From NCBI GenBank assembly GCA_013397455.1, contig VYZB01000520.1:280954-344953 (forward strand): a stretch of DNA of 64,000 nt. The letters are read 5' to 3'. Position 1 is the first letter of the stretch; each line of letters opens with the position of its first letter. A program made the translations under genes and the position numbers. Positions 22,304-33,900 of this stretch are shown here, one piece after another. Under the pieces are notes generated by a model, which saw only the letters and a list, made by a program, of their open reading frames with translations, was not told the origin of the DNA and did no database searches. The DNA is from Crotophaga sulcirostris. Taxonomy: Eukaryota; Chordata; Aves; Cuculiformes; Crotophagidae.

Positions 22304-25129
22304 TTGAAATCTGAGCTGGACTAAAAGTACCCGTGTGTGTAAAATCTGTATAGAGAGATGCGAAACAACTTTTCTTCTGTCTTCAAAGCAGAGACTCTTT
22401 TAAAATTAATCAGATAAATGTACTGCACTCTAAATTAGCTAGATATTCCACCAAATCAATTCCATATCCAATGTTTTCTGAGTGAGAAAGCTGCCAGTGA
22501 TGCCCCAAGGAACAGTAATGTTCTCAGAGTGCAGCTGAGGCGCACAGGTTGTATACAACAGATGGTAACAAGCATGTGTTTTAGGCAGAGCTGCATGACA
22601 TTTACTCTAAAAGTGTTACTTTTTCTTAATATCTTTTCTTGTTGTTTTCACTACGCCGTCAATTCTGATTCAAAAACTGGGGAGAATTTACCTCAGACAG
22701 GAAGATTGGGAAGGAGCCACATTTTGCAGAAGACAGTTATTCCACTCCCATTTGGGTATTAACACACTGCAGAAGCCTTTCCCTGAGTCATAGTTTGGAA
22801 ATTATCACTTCTTATTTCTCACTAATGGGACATTAGTTGAAAATAAGAAAGATGTATAAAAAGTTGCAGGAAAAATAGTCTGCCAAATTCTGTGCACAGA
22901 ATTGCTTTCTTACTTGCCCATTAGAAATGCTTCTAAGTGAGCTGTCTTAGCTCAGGCCCCTGTACAAGACTTCCCACTGCACAGAATAAGAAAACCATTA
23001 CTTTCTTAAATCATCACTGCATTTATGAGACTTTTCAGGCAATGAGGGCAAAGGATATTCAACATCCCAGACAGTTCTTTGCTGCTTGTAAGCACCAGGT
23101 ACTTCTGCAGTCGGAACTACAAATGAGCTATTTAGCAATCTTGTCACACTTGCACTTATAGCACTCTGAGTTTACAGCAGATATGCTAATGAGAACATAG
23201 CCTCTCCTGCTTTACGGTGATGCACGGTCTACTTTCTATACATATTCAGGGGATTTTGGGTTTGATTTTTGGGGAAGATCTTCTTTTAAGGATAGAAATT
23301 GTGATGAAAGTCAGATAAACTTGAGAAGAACTGTAGTGAGCAGAGCACGGTCACATCAATGCTTGAACTTCTAAGAAGTCATCTTGCAGTGCATATTTAC
23401 TGTTGCATGCATGTTTCTTGTCAACACTTCACAAAAAACATTTCTACCTGAAACAGCTCCCTAGTGTGGAGATATATTAAGCTCCATTAAAAAGGAAGCC
23501 AGCTGTACTGTTTATAGGTATATTACATTTTTTTGCTTATGAATAATATTTTATGTGGTAGATGGGAGAACTTCGTCTTTCATAACATAGATATTCCTGA
23601 GAGTTGTCATTGTCAGGCACTTTAAAGCAAGGATTTTTTAAGTTGTAGAACTTTTTTCTTCAAGCTTCAGATCTTTCATTCATGTTATTTCATACTCCTT
23701 AGGTTTCTCTACTTAAAAAAACAAAACCCAAAACCAAACATACTGCTTTGGAGAATTGGAAACAGCAGAGAATAATCTTAAAATCCAGTGGATAAACAAA
23801 ACAAAAGAACAATAAAAAAGGGATTTAAATACCTCACAAGCAAGGACATGGTCACTGAACACTAATCAACATACAGTGAGCCCAGACATAAGATTATTCT
23901 TCTAACTTTCTGCCATTCAAGAATCCACAGAACAGTCCAGCCTCTTCTCTCCCACACTCCCCCCTACCTTTGATCTATGTCACATCCAGGAGTGGCCCGA
24001 GTGGGACAGAGATGCTTAGGGCACAGGAGCTGGCACACACCCAACCCCATCTCTGCAGGCTTCACACTAAGGCCTTTGCAGTTTTTTCCTCAGAAGAACA
24101 TTTCAGTTTTCAGACAAAACCTTCAATCAAAACTGTACATAGGAACCTAGAAGTTTTGTATACCTTCAAGGACTAACTTTTTTCTCTGATGAAAACTTTG
24201 CTTTCTCACTAAGCTCATTCAGGATTAAACAAAGCGCTGTCCCACATGAATCCAATAAGCAATCTGAACCGTCTTAAGTCCACAAATGCCTTATTTCAAT
24301 CCAGTATTGCCTTTTATTTCTTTTTCTTTTTCTTCCTTTGAGAAGTAGGCAATTGTCATTGTGGCTTGGGATGAGAAAAGATTTTTTTTATCCTTCCTAT
24401 GAGTGTGGAAAGATGGCAGAGAAATTAGGTTTTCAGTACTAAAATGCTGATATTGTGGATTAACTTTTTGCAGAACAGATGTGTTGGAAATAGGTGCTAT
24501 CGTTTAAGTGCTAAGGACCATGTCCATTGGAGAATTTTTTTCTCCTACAAGCCTCCTAAGATGAGTTTATTTGTTTTCCTGTCTCACACATTTTTTTCAA
24601 ATGATTAGTGGAATTGTAATGAGAATGTTCCATGCTTAGATAGTTTCTATACTAACTTAAGTCAGTATTTCTCATCTTTCCTTGTTCTAAAGAAAAAATG
24701 AGAGCCTCTGATGTCCCAATGACTATATTGCTATGTGAAATAAGTGAATAACCTTTTTGTCGTTTCCCACAAACATGTATTTTTCTTTTTTTTTTTTATA
24801 TCTCAAGTTGTTTAACCTTGCTTAAATCATGGCAACAATTGAAGTTAATTTCAATGCTCTGCATATTCCTATAAATTAGTAAATAAGACAGTCAATTAAC
24901 CAAATTAAATCTTATTGGAAATTGGCTGCTGCCATCTGGAAATTTTTTAATAGACTTTACAGTTGACATGACCTTTAGAGTAGAGCTAATAGGATTTTTT
25001 ATTTCTCTAAGAAATACTTGACTTAGAAGAATGAAGTATTTGTAAAACATTGTTAATATTCCTGCCCTTGCTGGATAACTTTGGTGGGATATAATATATT
25101 CCTGTTAGTGAAGAGGCAGTTGCATAGGT
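22304..25129. other. Non-coding, nothing identified
   Basis: AT-rich sequence with short open frames at about 22,529-22,762, 22,937-23,161 and 23,970-24,176. None resembles a known protein. I see no transposon ends. Confidence 0.55.
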
Positions 25130-25651
25130 ATGGAGTTTCTTACTGCAAAATCTGAATTACACGTCTGTTACTGGAATCTGCTACTCTGTGGTTGGTTTGT
25201 TGTTTGGTTTTTTTTTCATATTACACATTTTTTCATATTCTATGTTCTTCTGATACACTGTGGAATTGATCATAGTAGGACTGACCTTTATCTGTCAGCC
25301 TCCAAACTGCTTAACTCCTTTGTAAATTGCCAGGTTTGTTTTACCTTTAAAACTTCTAGTGAAATCAGAGGCATGCCTATAATGAATAGTGATGGTTTAA
25401 GTTATTATTTCATTGGTATCCAAGCTATCTTTTCTGTGGGCAGCTCAGAAGTGTACTGTCTGGACAAAGTGCTGCATATATGTGCATGTTTTCCCTTGCC
25501 CTGGGAAAACAGTAGGGTGATACAGTCCTGGGGCAGTGGCTTTTTCAGTGTGTGTTTGGTGGTCACTGCATACTTCTTTGTTGCATGGTACAATTTCAGG
25601 GCATATAAACTGTTCAATTACTGCATACAGTTGTCCTTACAGGATGTTTAA
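25130..25651 (+). other. Longest ATG-initiated ORF, coding status doubtful
   Basis: A 173-codon frame starts at an ATG in a fair context (ggtATGG) and ends at a TAA. The predicted product is strongly hydrophobic near the N terminus (WFVVWFFFHITHFFIFYVLL), with another hydrophobic stretch around residues 138-152. The hydrophobicity may only reflect T-rich DNA, which favours Phe, Leu and Tyr codons and lowers stop frequency. I recognise no domain and no homologue. A chance frame of this length in 64 kb of T-rich DNA is uncommon but not remarkable, so I would not annotate it as a gene without transcript or conservation evidence. Confidence 0.12.
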
Positions 25652-25752
25652 CCTACAGCCTATGTAGGTTTGTAGACACCAACTTATATGGAGGTTAAGT
25701 GTCCTCCTTCTGGTAGCCTCGTCTCCTCAGGTACGTTAGTAGCAAGTGATAG

Positions 25753-25936
25753 ACTGCCCAGGTAGATTGCCCAGAAAGTCCGTGGAGTCTCCATCCTTGG
25801 AGATATTCAAAAGATATCTGGACATGGTCCTGGACAACTGGCTTTAGTTTGCCCTGTATGAGCAGAGAGTGGCATAGACAAGATGATCTTAAGAGGTGCC
25901 TTCCCACCTCAGCCATTCTGTGATTGAGTGATTGAA
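25753..25936 (+). mobile_element. CR1 LINE, 3' end fragment
   Basis: Plus-strand CR1 3' terminus. It shows gattgcccagaaagtccg, gtggagtctccatccttgg, agatattcaaaaga and tctggacatggtcctgg, then gacaagatgatctt, and ends cagccattctgtgattgag. It is 5' truncated within the 3' untranslated region, so no coding remains. The tail carries a second partial gtgatt unit, as is usual for CR1. The 60 bases upstream (25,690-25,750) are not clearly CR1. Confidence 0.93.
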
Positions 25937-26689
25937 TAATCCATGCTCATGTTCACCATAGTTCCTTATTAGTCGTCTCAAACTGCTTTCTCCATCATAA
26001 CATAAGACCACATTCTCCAACGTGGTCAGGTAACAGACCCTCACAAAGGAAACGATGACAAGAAATATTTGCCAGACTCCTCAGTTGTTGACCTAAGCCC
26101 TGGCCTTTTGCCTGGCTCTGAGAAGCCCTTGGGATAAAATGCTTTGCTTCAAGTCATAAACTGCTTTTGCCTCGGTCAAGAAATGTGCTACATGATGCAT
26201 GACTAACACGCAGTAAAGCTGTCACTGTTCTACACCCATAAGCATGAACAGATGGGTTGTGGTGCCCAGATGCCACAGAACTGGTCGTATGGGCAGAAGT
26301 TCCCTTAACTAGGGGAAGAATTCTGTCTTTTAAAGCCAAAGAGAGCACCAGAGTTATACAAAGACACGTAGAATCTAGCCTTACATATACAATTAATATG
26401 CTTTCATTTTGCTATATTTCCAGTGATAGCCTACGTGTGGGTATTTCTCTAAAATGGACTTTATAATTTGTGCTTTGCTTCCCTAAAATAACAGCCACCA
26501 GTCAGTATTGCTTAGTGTAAGATCTCCAGCTTCTACATTTAGAGAACTTGCTTGAATAAATCATGGACAGTTCAATAATTATTCTGAATGCTTCAAATTA
26601 CTGGGGAACTAAAAGACTGTGTTGAGCAAAATCTTGATAGTGACTAAGGTCCAGAGCACAAAAGCTTCTAAGCTGTCTCCCCTAACTAG
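25937..26689. other. Non-coding, nothing identified
   Basis: Sequence between the CR1 tail and the exon-like ORF. The last bases (gctgtctcccctaactag) form a reasonable splice acceptor for the ORF that follows. Nothing else was recognised. Confidence 0.5.
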
Positions 26690-26944
26690 GTATTGACAAT
26701 TCGGCAGCTGCTAGTGGAATTCATGCCACAGTTCTGGAAATTTATCTGCTACTCTGCTACCAGAATTATGCCCTGGGGGATTTTTTTTGTGATGTTGACA
26801 GAACTGAAGAGCTCCACTGTAGAAAAATTTTGTGCCCTCCTGAGGGGCAGCAAGTTGTTGAATGAGCAGAGAGAGAGTATCTGCCGCAAGGTTTTCATAA
26901 CATCACTTCTGGAAGGAAAAAAGAACATGCTAGAACAGCTCTGA
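26690..26944 (+). other. Exon-like ORF, possible terminal exon (unrecognised)
   Basis: The frame opens directly after a pyrimidine-rich acceptor-like sequence ending in AG at 26,689. It runs 84 codons to a TGA at 26,942-26,944. It has no ATG near its beginning, so it would be a last exon rather than a complete gene. By hand count, G+C is roughly 39% at codon position 1, 34% at position 2 and 56% at position 3, the order expected of real coding DNA. The peptide contains LLVEFMPQFWKFICYSA, ELKSSTVEKFCALLRG and RKVFITSLLEGKKNMLEQL and looks globular and helical. I do not recognise it. An aataaa-type signal followed by TG-rich sequence lies near 27,769. A pseudogene or unlisted transposon ORF would look similar. 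Confidence 0.3.
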
Positions 26945-29206
26945 TCCTTAGGTGTATCTGTTTTTCCTCAGTTCCAGAGAGTTTACAGTACATTGCAAGA
27001 GAAATTGGGGTCTGAAGGTACTTACAGTGCTGAGGTGTCCTAACTCTGTTCCCTCCTAGAGAGGAAAGACTCAGACTTCTGCTAAGACTTCAGAGGTCAG
27101 ATTTATCTTAATCCCTTTTAACTGAAAGTCTGAGAATCTAAGGAACCTTCAAGAACGAAATAATGTAGAAACAAAGCTGGATACGGTAGTGGAAAGTTTC
27201 ATTTCCAGTGAGGTAGAGATCCACTTCATTGCATGAAGACAAATCTTTGGGACTCCTGTCTTGGAGGTGTGACTAAAAGCTGTCTTGCCCTGCCTCCATC
27301 AGAAGACAGAGTGAGGTGCTATGGTTAATATGCACTGTGCTGTTTCCACTCTTCTAATATTACTTTGTAAACCAGTTTTCCAGTGCACTTTTCCACAACA
27401 TAATTTTGTGTTTATTTTAAAAGGTAGAGTGATGTTTTATTTCTAGCTGTTTTCAGAACAGACCCTTAATTTCATTAACTTTCTTCAGAGTGCCTTCTAT
27501 GTAATAATTCTCATTTGTGATAACTATCAGAGAAGAGGTTTCTGAATTCTGCTAAACCAATGAAAACAATGATTGGAAATGTCAGTAATTTGTACCACTT
27601 ACTTGCAAATGTCTCTTGTATAAATATGAAAACTAGGCATTAACTGTGTGCTCTTGCACACTCCATACTGGAAAAAAAATATTAGCTGATCTCTTCTACA
27701 AAGACAGGCTTAAATGTATAAACCACACCGTATTAAGGGTAGTGTGAAAGTACAATGACTGTGATAATAATAAAATGCAATGTATATCTGAAATGTGTAT
27801 CAAAAGCTTATAAATTCTTAAAGTCATTATCTCTACCAAGAGATTTTAATTTTTCATGGTCCGAAACTGTAGCATTTGTTTGTTTATAATCGTGACAGTA
27901 TTTCTGCTTGTTTCAGAATTTTGCCTAGTTACCTGATTTGATAGAACTGTGGAACTGAATATATTTATACATCTACCTCCATGCTTGGGAGCATGAGAAA
28001 GCAGTAAATAGATAAGCTGTCTCTTTGGCTCCACTGATGCTTTGGAGTCCCTATGATGCTGTAACAGAGCTTCAGAATATTTAATTACCTGACAGTCACT
28101 AAGTCCTAAAGCCTGTTTATACTATCAAGATGTATTAAATATTTGACATAATCTGAAACCGTATGAGCTTGCCTTTGTTACTAAATTTAAATGTATTTCT
28201 CTAAAAATATATGCATAATAAAGGATTTCATCACAAAGGTTGATTTTTGGGGATGAATGAAACCTTACTATGTACTGTACACATGTAGGCTTTTTACTCC
28301 TTAACTTTTCCTTACAATTGGAATTGAGCTTCTCAATGCTGTTCAGCAGCCTTAAGGTAACATCATTCTGTTCTTCAAGGAAAAAAATATCACTTAGATT
28401 TTTAACCTCTTATACTATAAAATGCCAAGTTTATGAATATTTCCTTCTCTGAAAGCATTCAGTGGTACATTAGTGTAATGGAAAAACCTTCACTGGCTTC
28501 CTCTTTTCTGTAGATATCCATCATAATGTCACAGTTCCTCTGTTGAAAATAGTTCAACATAGAAACAAAAATAAAACAATTGACTGATGGCTTAGGTTTT
28601 TTCTTATTTTGTCAACACTGCAGAAACCAAAACTGATTTATTCAAACAAGGATAGGAGTAGTTTTAATGTGAGACGTGGGCTCTTTGGTTTTTCAAAGGA
28701 AACTGTGCTACTAATTTCTAGAGGAAGAAGTTCTTGACTCTTCTTTTTCTATAGAGCTGTGACTCCTTCCTTTTGGCCAAGGAAGAGATTATAAACCTTT
28801 TTGCATCCTAATTTAGTCACCACCAAAAGATGACATTATGTAGCTCATGAGGGTTTTGTATGGGATTTTTTTTAGTATTACGTTATAGCAAAGAGTGAGA
28901 AAACCTTTCAAAAGAAGGACAGAAATTGCCATCTTCTGTAGTGTGATGAGGAAAATACATAGGAGACTCAAATTTTCTTCCCATTAGACAGTCAGTGACT
29001 CCTTTTACTCCCTATTTATTTGCTTTGACTTCTGAAAAATCAGGGGAAGAGAGGAACAACTTGTCAGTGTTGAAGTTATCTTTTTGGGAAAAGACCTGAA
29101 AATTAGAAGTTGAGGTCTTCTATGAAAGTGATTGTGAAGCCAAGATAATTTTACTAGTAATTATACTCACCGATCTGTAGAAGACCAAGTAATACTGGGA
29201 GAAAAT
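26945..29206. other. Non-coding, nothing identified
   Basis: AT-rich sequence without recognised genes or transposons. If the ORF ending at 26,944 were real, 26,945 to about 27,790 would be its 3' untranslated region. Confidence 0.5.
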
Positions 29207-29357
29207 ATCACAGTATCACAGCATTACAAGGCTGGAAAGGACCTCTGAGATCATTGAGTCCAACCTGTAACCCAACACTAACACCAACCCATCATCTAGA
29301 CCATGGCACTGAGTGGCTCATCCAATCTCCTCTTAAACACCTCCAGGGCTGGCGATA
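29207..29357 (-). mobile_element. CR1 LINE, 3' end fragment (antisense)
   Basis: On the plus strand it starts with the reversed CR1 tail (atcacagtatcacagcatta). It continues caaggctggaaaggacctc, tgagatcattgagtccaacc, ctagaccatggcactgagtgg and ctcctcttaaacacctccag, and stops at ggctggcga. This is a 5'-truncated minus-strand CR1 of about 150 bases. The accatggcactgagtgg variant differs from the chicken consensus I remember and fits CR1 subfamilies of other bird orders, but that assignment is tentative. Confidence 0.93.
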
Positions 29358-30330
29358 ACAACTATCAGTTAATTTTCTCCTGTGTTCATGTGGATGTTTA
29401 TTCTGGCAAATGTGATTAGGTTACTTAGCTTTTCTGTATTTCATGGTGTTTCAGAACAACTTGTTTACTATACATAATTCTTTCTTATTAAGAAAGAGTT
29501 ATTTCTCTCTTATTTAGCTATTAGCTAAACTAAATAGAAGTTGAGTTATCAAAGATAGAAAAAATCTTAAAACCATTTTAGATACTAAAGAAAAACAATT
29601 TTTTAAAGCTACATAATTATCACTCTTCAAGAGACTGTTCTAACCTTTCCTGCAGGAAAATGAATTGCAAATATCTAGTTTGAAATTATTGAGAGTTAAA
29701 ATGCTATGAGTGGCACTTCAAGTGTAGGGTGAAATAATCAGTTGTTTAGAATGTTCCTTGTCTTTTAACTTTATCAAAAACTTTGTATTTTATGCCTGTA
29801 TTATCTAAGTATAGTTTTTTTCTTTTGGATCTTAACTGGCTGAAGGTGTGTGGGGCCGTACATTCAAGTTTTGATAAGCAGCCCTTGTGCTATATATATA
29901 TATCTCAGTATGTACATATTCAGTTTTTCTTTCTCCATGTATTACAATATGTTTGTCACAAAATTGATGAAACATCAAGGGAGAAGAAATGGGTGCTGCA
30001 CCACTGATTTAAATGGATTTATGCCTGCCCACATCCATCATAGATTTGGTTGTCTTCTGAAATATTTTTTTCTGTTGGAAATGACAATTTCAGCCTGTTC
30101 CACTGGTAGTATTGCTAGAATTAATGATGGTATTATGCAGTGAAATGTAACTGGCCAGATCTGCCAATTGGTTTTCTTATTAGGCAAGCTTATTTTTTCT
30201 AATATTGTAGTGCTTCTATTTTGTGACAGATGTAGTTTTTTTGAATTTAATTCCAGTGCAGAAAAAAAAATAAAACCTTTCTGTTTTGATGGTCCTACCC
30301 AACCTTCATTACTGTGTTGATATACATAGA
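29358..30330. other. Non-coding with short TA microsatellite
   Basis: AT-rich, no gene recognised. A perfect (TA)n run of 13 bases lies at 29,891-29,903. Confidence 0.55.
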
Positions 30331-30768
30331 GACTGCTGCAAACAACACTTTGCTAGCCAGTCATTCTGACAATATTGCTTTTCCTTTGCTGCATCAGATG
30401 TTAAATTGTCTTTGCTTTCAAGGCCCTTCGCAATATCACTCTTCTCTGCTTATTTTCCACTCGGTGTCAACTGCCTCAGTCCTGCTCCCAGATGACTCCT
30501 GATGTCAACATGTTCCCCTCTTCCTGCTGTGTGTGTCAGAAAACCCTCCTTTCTCTTGCACCATCCCTTATGCTTGAGAAGAGATTTTTGTAAATGCCTA
30601 TTGGGTTACTTCATTATCCCCTTCAAATCCCTCCTTAACTCCCCTTTGCTCTGATGCCTGCAGGGATCGTGCCGACAGCCTGGTGACGTGTTATAACCAC
30701 TGCCAATATGGTCCCACAGTTTCCGTGTGCTCTCCATCTGTTCTCTCTCCTCTTGCACTCAGGATATG
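30331..30768 (+). mobile_element. Ancient L2-clade LINE, C-terminal ORF2 fragment
   Basis: A degraded amniote LINE of the L2 type, covering the C-terminal end of its polymerase ORF and part of the 3' region. Recognisable stretches are gactgctgcaaacaacactt, tgctttcaaggcccttcgc, ttcaaatccctccttaact, ctttgctctgatgcctgcag and ataaccactgccaatatgg. One frame near 30,570-30,665 reads YA, stop, EEIFVNAYWVTSLSPSNPSL. This aligns with the family's HAWEELPVNIRKTTSLSSSK pattern (recalled, not searched). Stops and frameshifts make it non-functional. L2 elements are old and sparse in birds, so a fragment of over 400 bases is a useful relic. Confidence 0.7.
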
Positions 30769-30965
30769 CTTATGCGCCTGTCACTGTTGCTGGGGAAATG
30801 GCAGGGGAACTGAAGTAACTTTACATTAGCTACTGAGGACACAAGCAACCAGGAGCTCAGCGTGAGTGGATCTTGCCTGGTCCTGGGGTGCAGCACGGCT
30901 CCAGCCCTGGCCCTAGGGAGCAGGCGCTCCTCATCAGCTGTCTTTCCTAATTGTGTGCACAAGTA
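30769..30965. other. GC-rich patch of unknown origin
   Basis: Immediately after the LINE fragment, about 200 bases are markedly GC-richer than the flanks (for example tggtcctggggtgcagcac and agccctggccctaggga). A minus-strand open frame of 67 codons covers it but resembles no known protein. It may be a further repeat or a small CpG-poor GC island. Confidence 0.4.
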
Positions 30966-33900
30966 GCCTGCTGTATGGTCAGGGTTCTGTATTAAACTTT
31001 GCCCCTCTCCTGGTAACTCTCATTCAGCTTTAAAAATCTAACTCATATGTGACAATCATTTTAAATTTAGTAGGTGGTAGAAAAAATAGAAGGGAATATA
31101 TTTTTTTATCAGTAAACTGATACTAAATTTCTGATAAAACAGATTGAGGCACAGAAAGTGAAAAGGATGTGTAACTACAATGTATATCACGTAGAAACCA
31201 GAAGTTTTCAAGTCCAAACCAGTATATTGACTAAAGACTGCAAAGAAAAATTTCCATGTGTTGGTGCTGACAAGAAATATCCTAGCAAATGAGAACAATT
31301 AGTAACAATTTGACACAACCAAATTGGTGATGTTTTAAAAAGTTGTCCACCAATACAAATAGAACAAATAATAAATATATATAAAGGCAAAGTTCTACAT
31401 CACTAAAGATATTTTAGCAACTACTGTACCGGGTAGCATGTCTCTATTGTGATCTGGGCTTGACAGACCGTGCTTTGAGAGCCTCTACTACAGTCGTGTT
31501 TACTATATAGTACTTTCAGTCTATAAAATAATCCTGTGCATTCTTGGAAGTCAGTTGTTCAAGTAACTTTGCCTGTGCTTAGTCAGCTATTTAATGAGAG
31601 GCTATTTAATATCAGTACAATCTGGATTTATTTTGAAGATTTGAGAAATGCATATCTTAAAGCCACAGAGTTTATATGACTTTCTCTAATCACCTAGGCA
31701 GTTAATTTCTAGATAGACACTGCTTAGAGAATTTCAGTTTAGGAGGGCTGGGTTGAAGGCTTTCCATGAGTTTAGTTGGATTATATTTTGTTCAAAAGAT
31801 TTTGGGTATATTGTGAGATGGTTAATTTACTGATTTTCTAGAAAAGAACAATATTTACTTGAAGAATGTGTTTGACCTTCAGAGTAATTTCACCTAATAT
31901 TGGACAATTTATTTTTATAGAATCTTTTGTTATATAGGGGACAAAAATAATTTCTGTTTTTGTAGACAGATAGCTTTGGAGTTTTCAGGAGAAAGGAAAT
32001 TACTATCCATGCCTAGCTGTAACAAAACTGACAAGTGCACCCAACCAACTAAACAAAACTTCCCAGAACACCCCCCTCCCCATCTTTAATTCTTTAGTAT
32101 AATTTTGGTCTTCTCTGGGGAGGGTAAGAATATTTTTTTCTTCTGAAGTAATACAGAATTTCTGTGATGCTTGTATAGTTATCTCAACTAGGAATGAAAA
32201 GAATATGTGGTCAAGTACTGCTTTAAATGAGAGCTAGGCAAGACAAAAGATGAATTCTTCTCTACAAAGATTATGAAATATCTAGACAACAGAAGTGTTA
32301 CATAAAGTCAATATGTAACCCTTAGCCAGAATTATAAGAGGAATCTATTTTAAGATCATTAGTCTGAAATCTGGATGTAACTCATACTAGTGTTATTACC
32401 AATTAGTAATTTGTGACATATGGTGGTAGCTTCATTAGAGACAATAATAGGTAAAGCACTTAAACAATACTTGCAGTTCTGCAGTGCTAACTTCTGACTC
32501 AAGTGGACCAAGAAATTGTTCCTGACAGCTTTGAGCATTATGCCTAGGAGAATAAAAAACAATGAAGTGTAGGTATATGGGCCTGCGCCTTAATCTGAAA
32601 GTAATATTGTCATTACTGATGTATTGGCTTCCACACTTGCTTATTTAAATAAACTTTTATAAATGTGACTATAGTTGATACTGCAAAACTTCAAGCTGTT
32701 CAAATAAAAGCAAATTCCCAATGCCTTCTGTGTTTTTTAGTGGGAAGAGGATGTTTGTCTTATTAGTTACAGGGCTTTGGGGGAAAAGTAATGTTTTAGG
32801 TGGAAGATTAGGACACTAGTAAAAAGAGGGAGAACTGAATATATCTAACTAAAGACATAGGTACTTTCCAGGAATACTTACTGAATATTAGCTAATCCTG
32901 GAATTAAATTAGACACATAACTCACTGCTGTAGGTAGTCTACAACGGGGAAGCCTTTCTAAACTGGAGGTACTAAAAGGGTCAATATTGGTACAGCAAGT
33001 GTAATGACTTATAAAAAAAGTTCTTGTCTCAGATGGTCCCTGCTTGTCCATCCCTCACACCTTGTCTTGGAACAAGTAAGGCAAGAAGTTGTTTTTCAAA
33101 GGATAACACAACTCAGTGCTTAGCCGATTTCACTGTCTCATTGGGAATGCTTACACATGTCAGCTTACCTCCTCTGCAGTTTAATTAGTAAACATAGACT
33201 TCCACAGTTCATGACAGTACCTTTTAACACCTATTTTACTACTTAGTCTCAGTATTTTTTGAATTGTTTTCCCCCAGCAAGTACATAAATAACCTGCATA
33301 TAATATTCAACCTAGGCTTCGTTTCTGGGTAGTATCTAGAAATCACACTAATATCTCCAGTTAGTACAGCTTTTTACATGATGATTTCAAAACAAATTTT
33401 TGGATATTGGACACATGTAAGCAGGGAAACAGAAAACAAAGAGCAAAGTTTTTACAATTTTTGATTGCTTTTGGTTTGCTTTTAAACAAAAGTAGTTTTT
33501 TTTGAGAAAAGGAGCTATACATAACCTTCAGAAAAAGAATCACTTCTTATTTGAAGTCATGGAGAAGTTTCAGTTGCTTTAAAAAAGGATACATGGTCAT
33601 TTTTTGGAAGTGGCATGTGTCAAAAGCAGTGTGGGGGAGAAATGGCCTGCTGCTGCAGTCAGAAGTGGCTCTGACCATGGGCAGGCAGAAAGCACTGCTG
33701 TCTCTTAGGGCTGACAACTAGCTACTAAAGTTCAACACCTTTGAACAGGTTTTCAGGTGGTGCAGGATTTGTCATAGCGCTGATGGCTATTGATTTGTCC
33801 CTGGCATTGCTATCCTGCCAAACTCCCATGTAACTAATGTTTGTTCTCTGTTGACACTTGGCATCCTCATGAAAGTTTTTGTTAAGTCCTCTGGCTCCTT

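Noticed and set aside
25985..26035. cataacataagaccacatt resembling the older CR1 antisense start
   Set aside because: Too many mismatches and no continuation; weaker than the candidate at 22,238.
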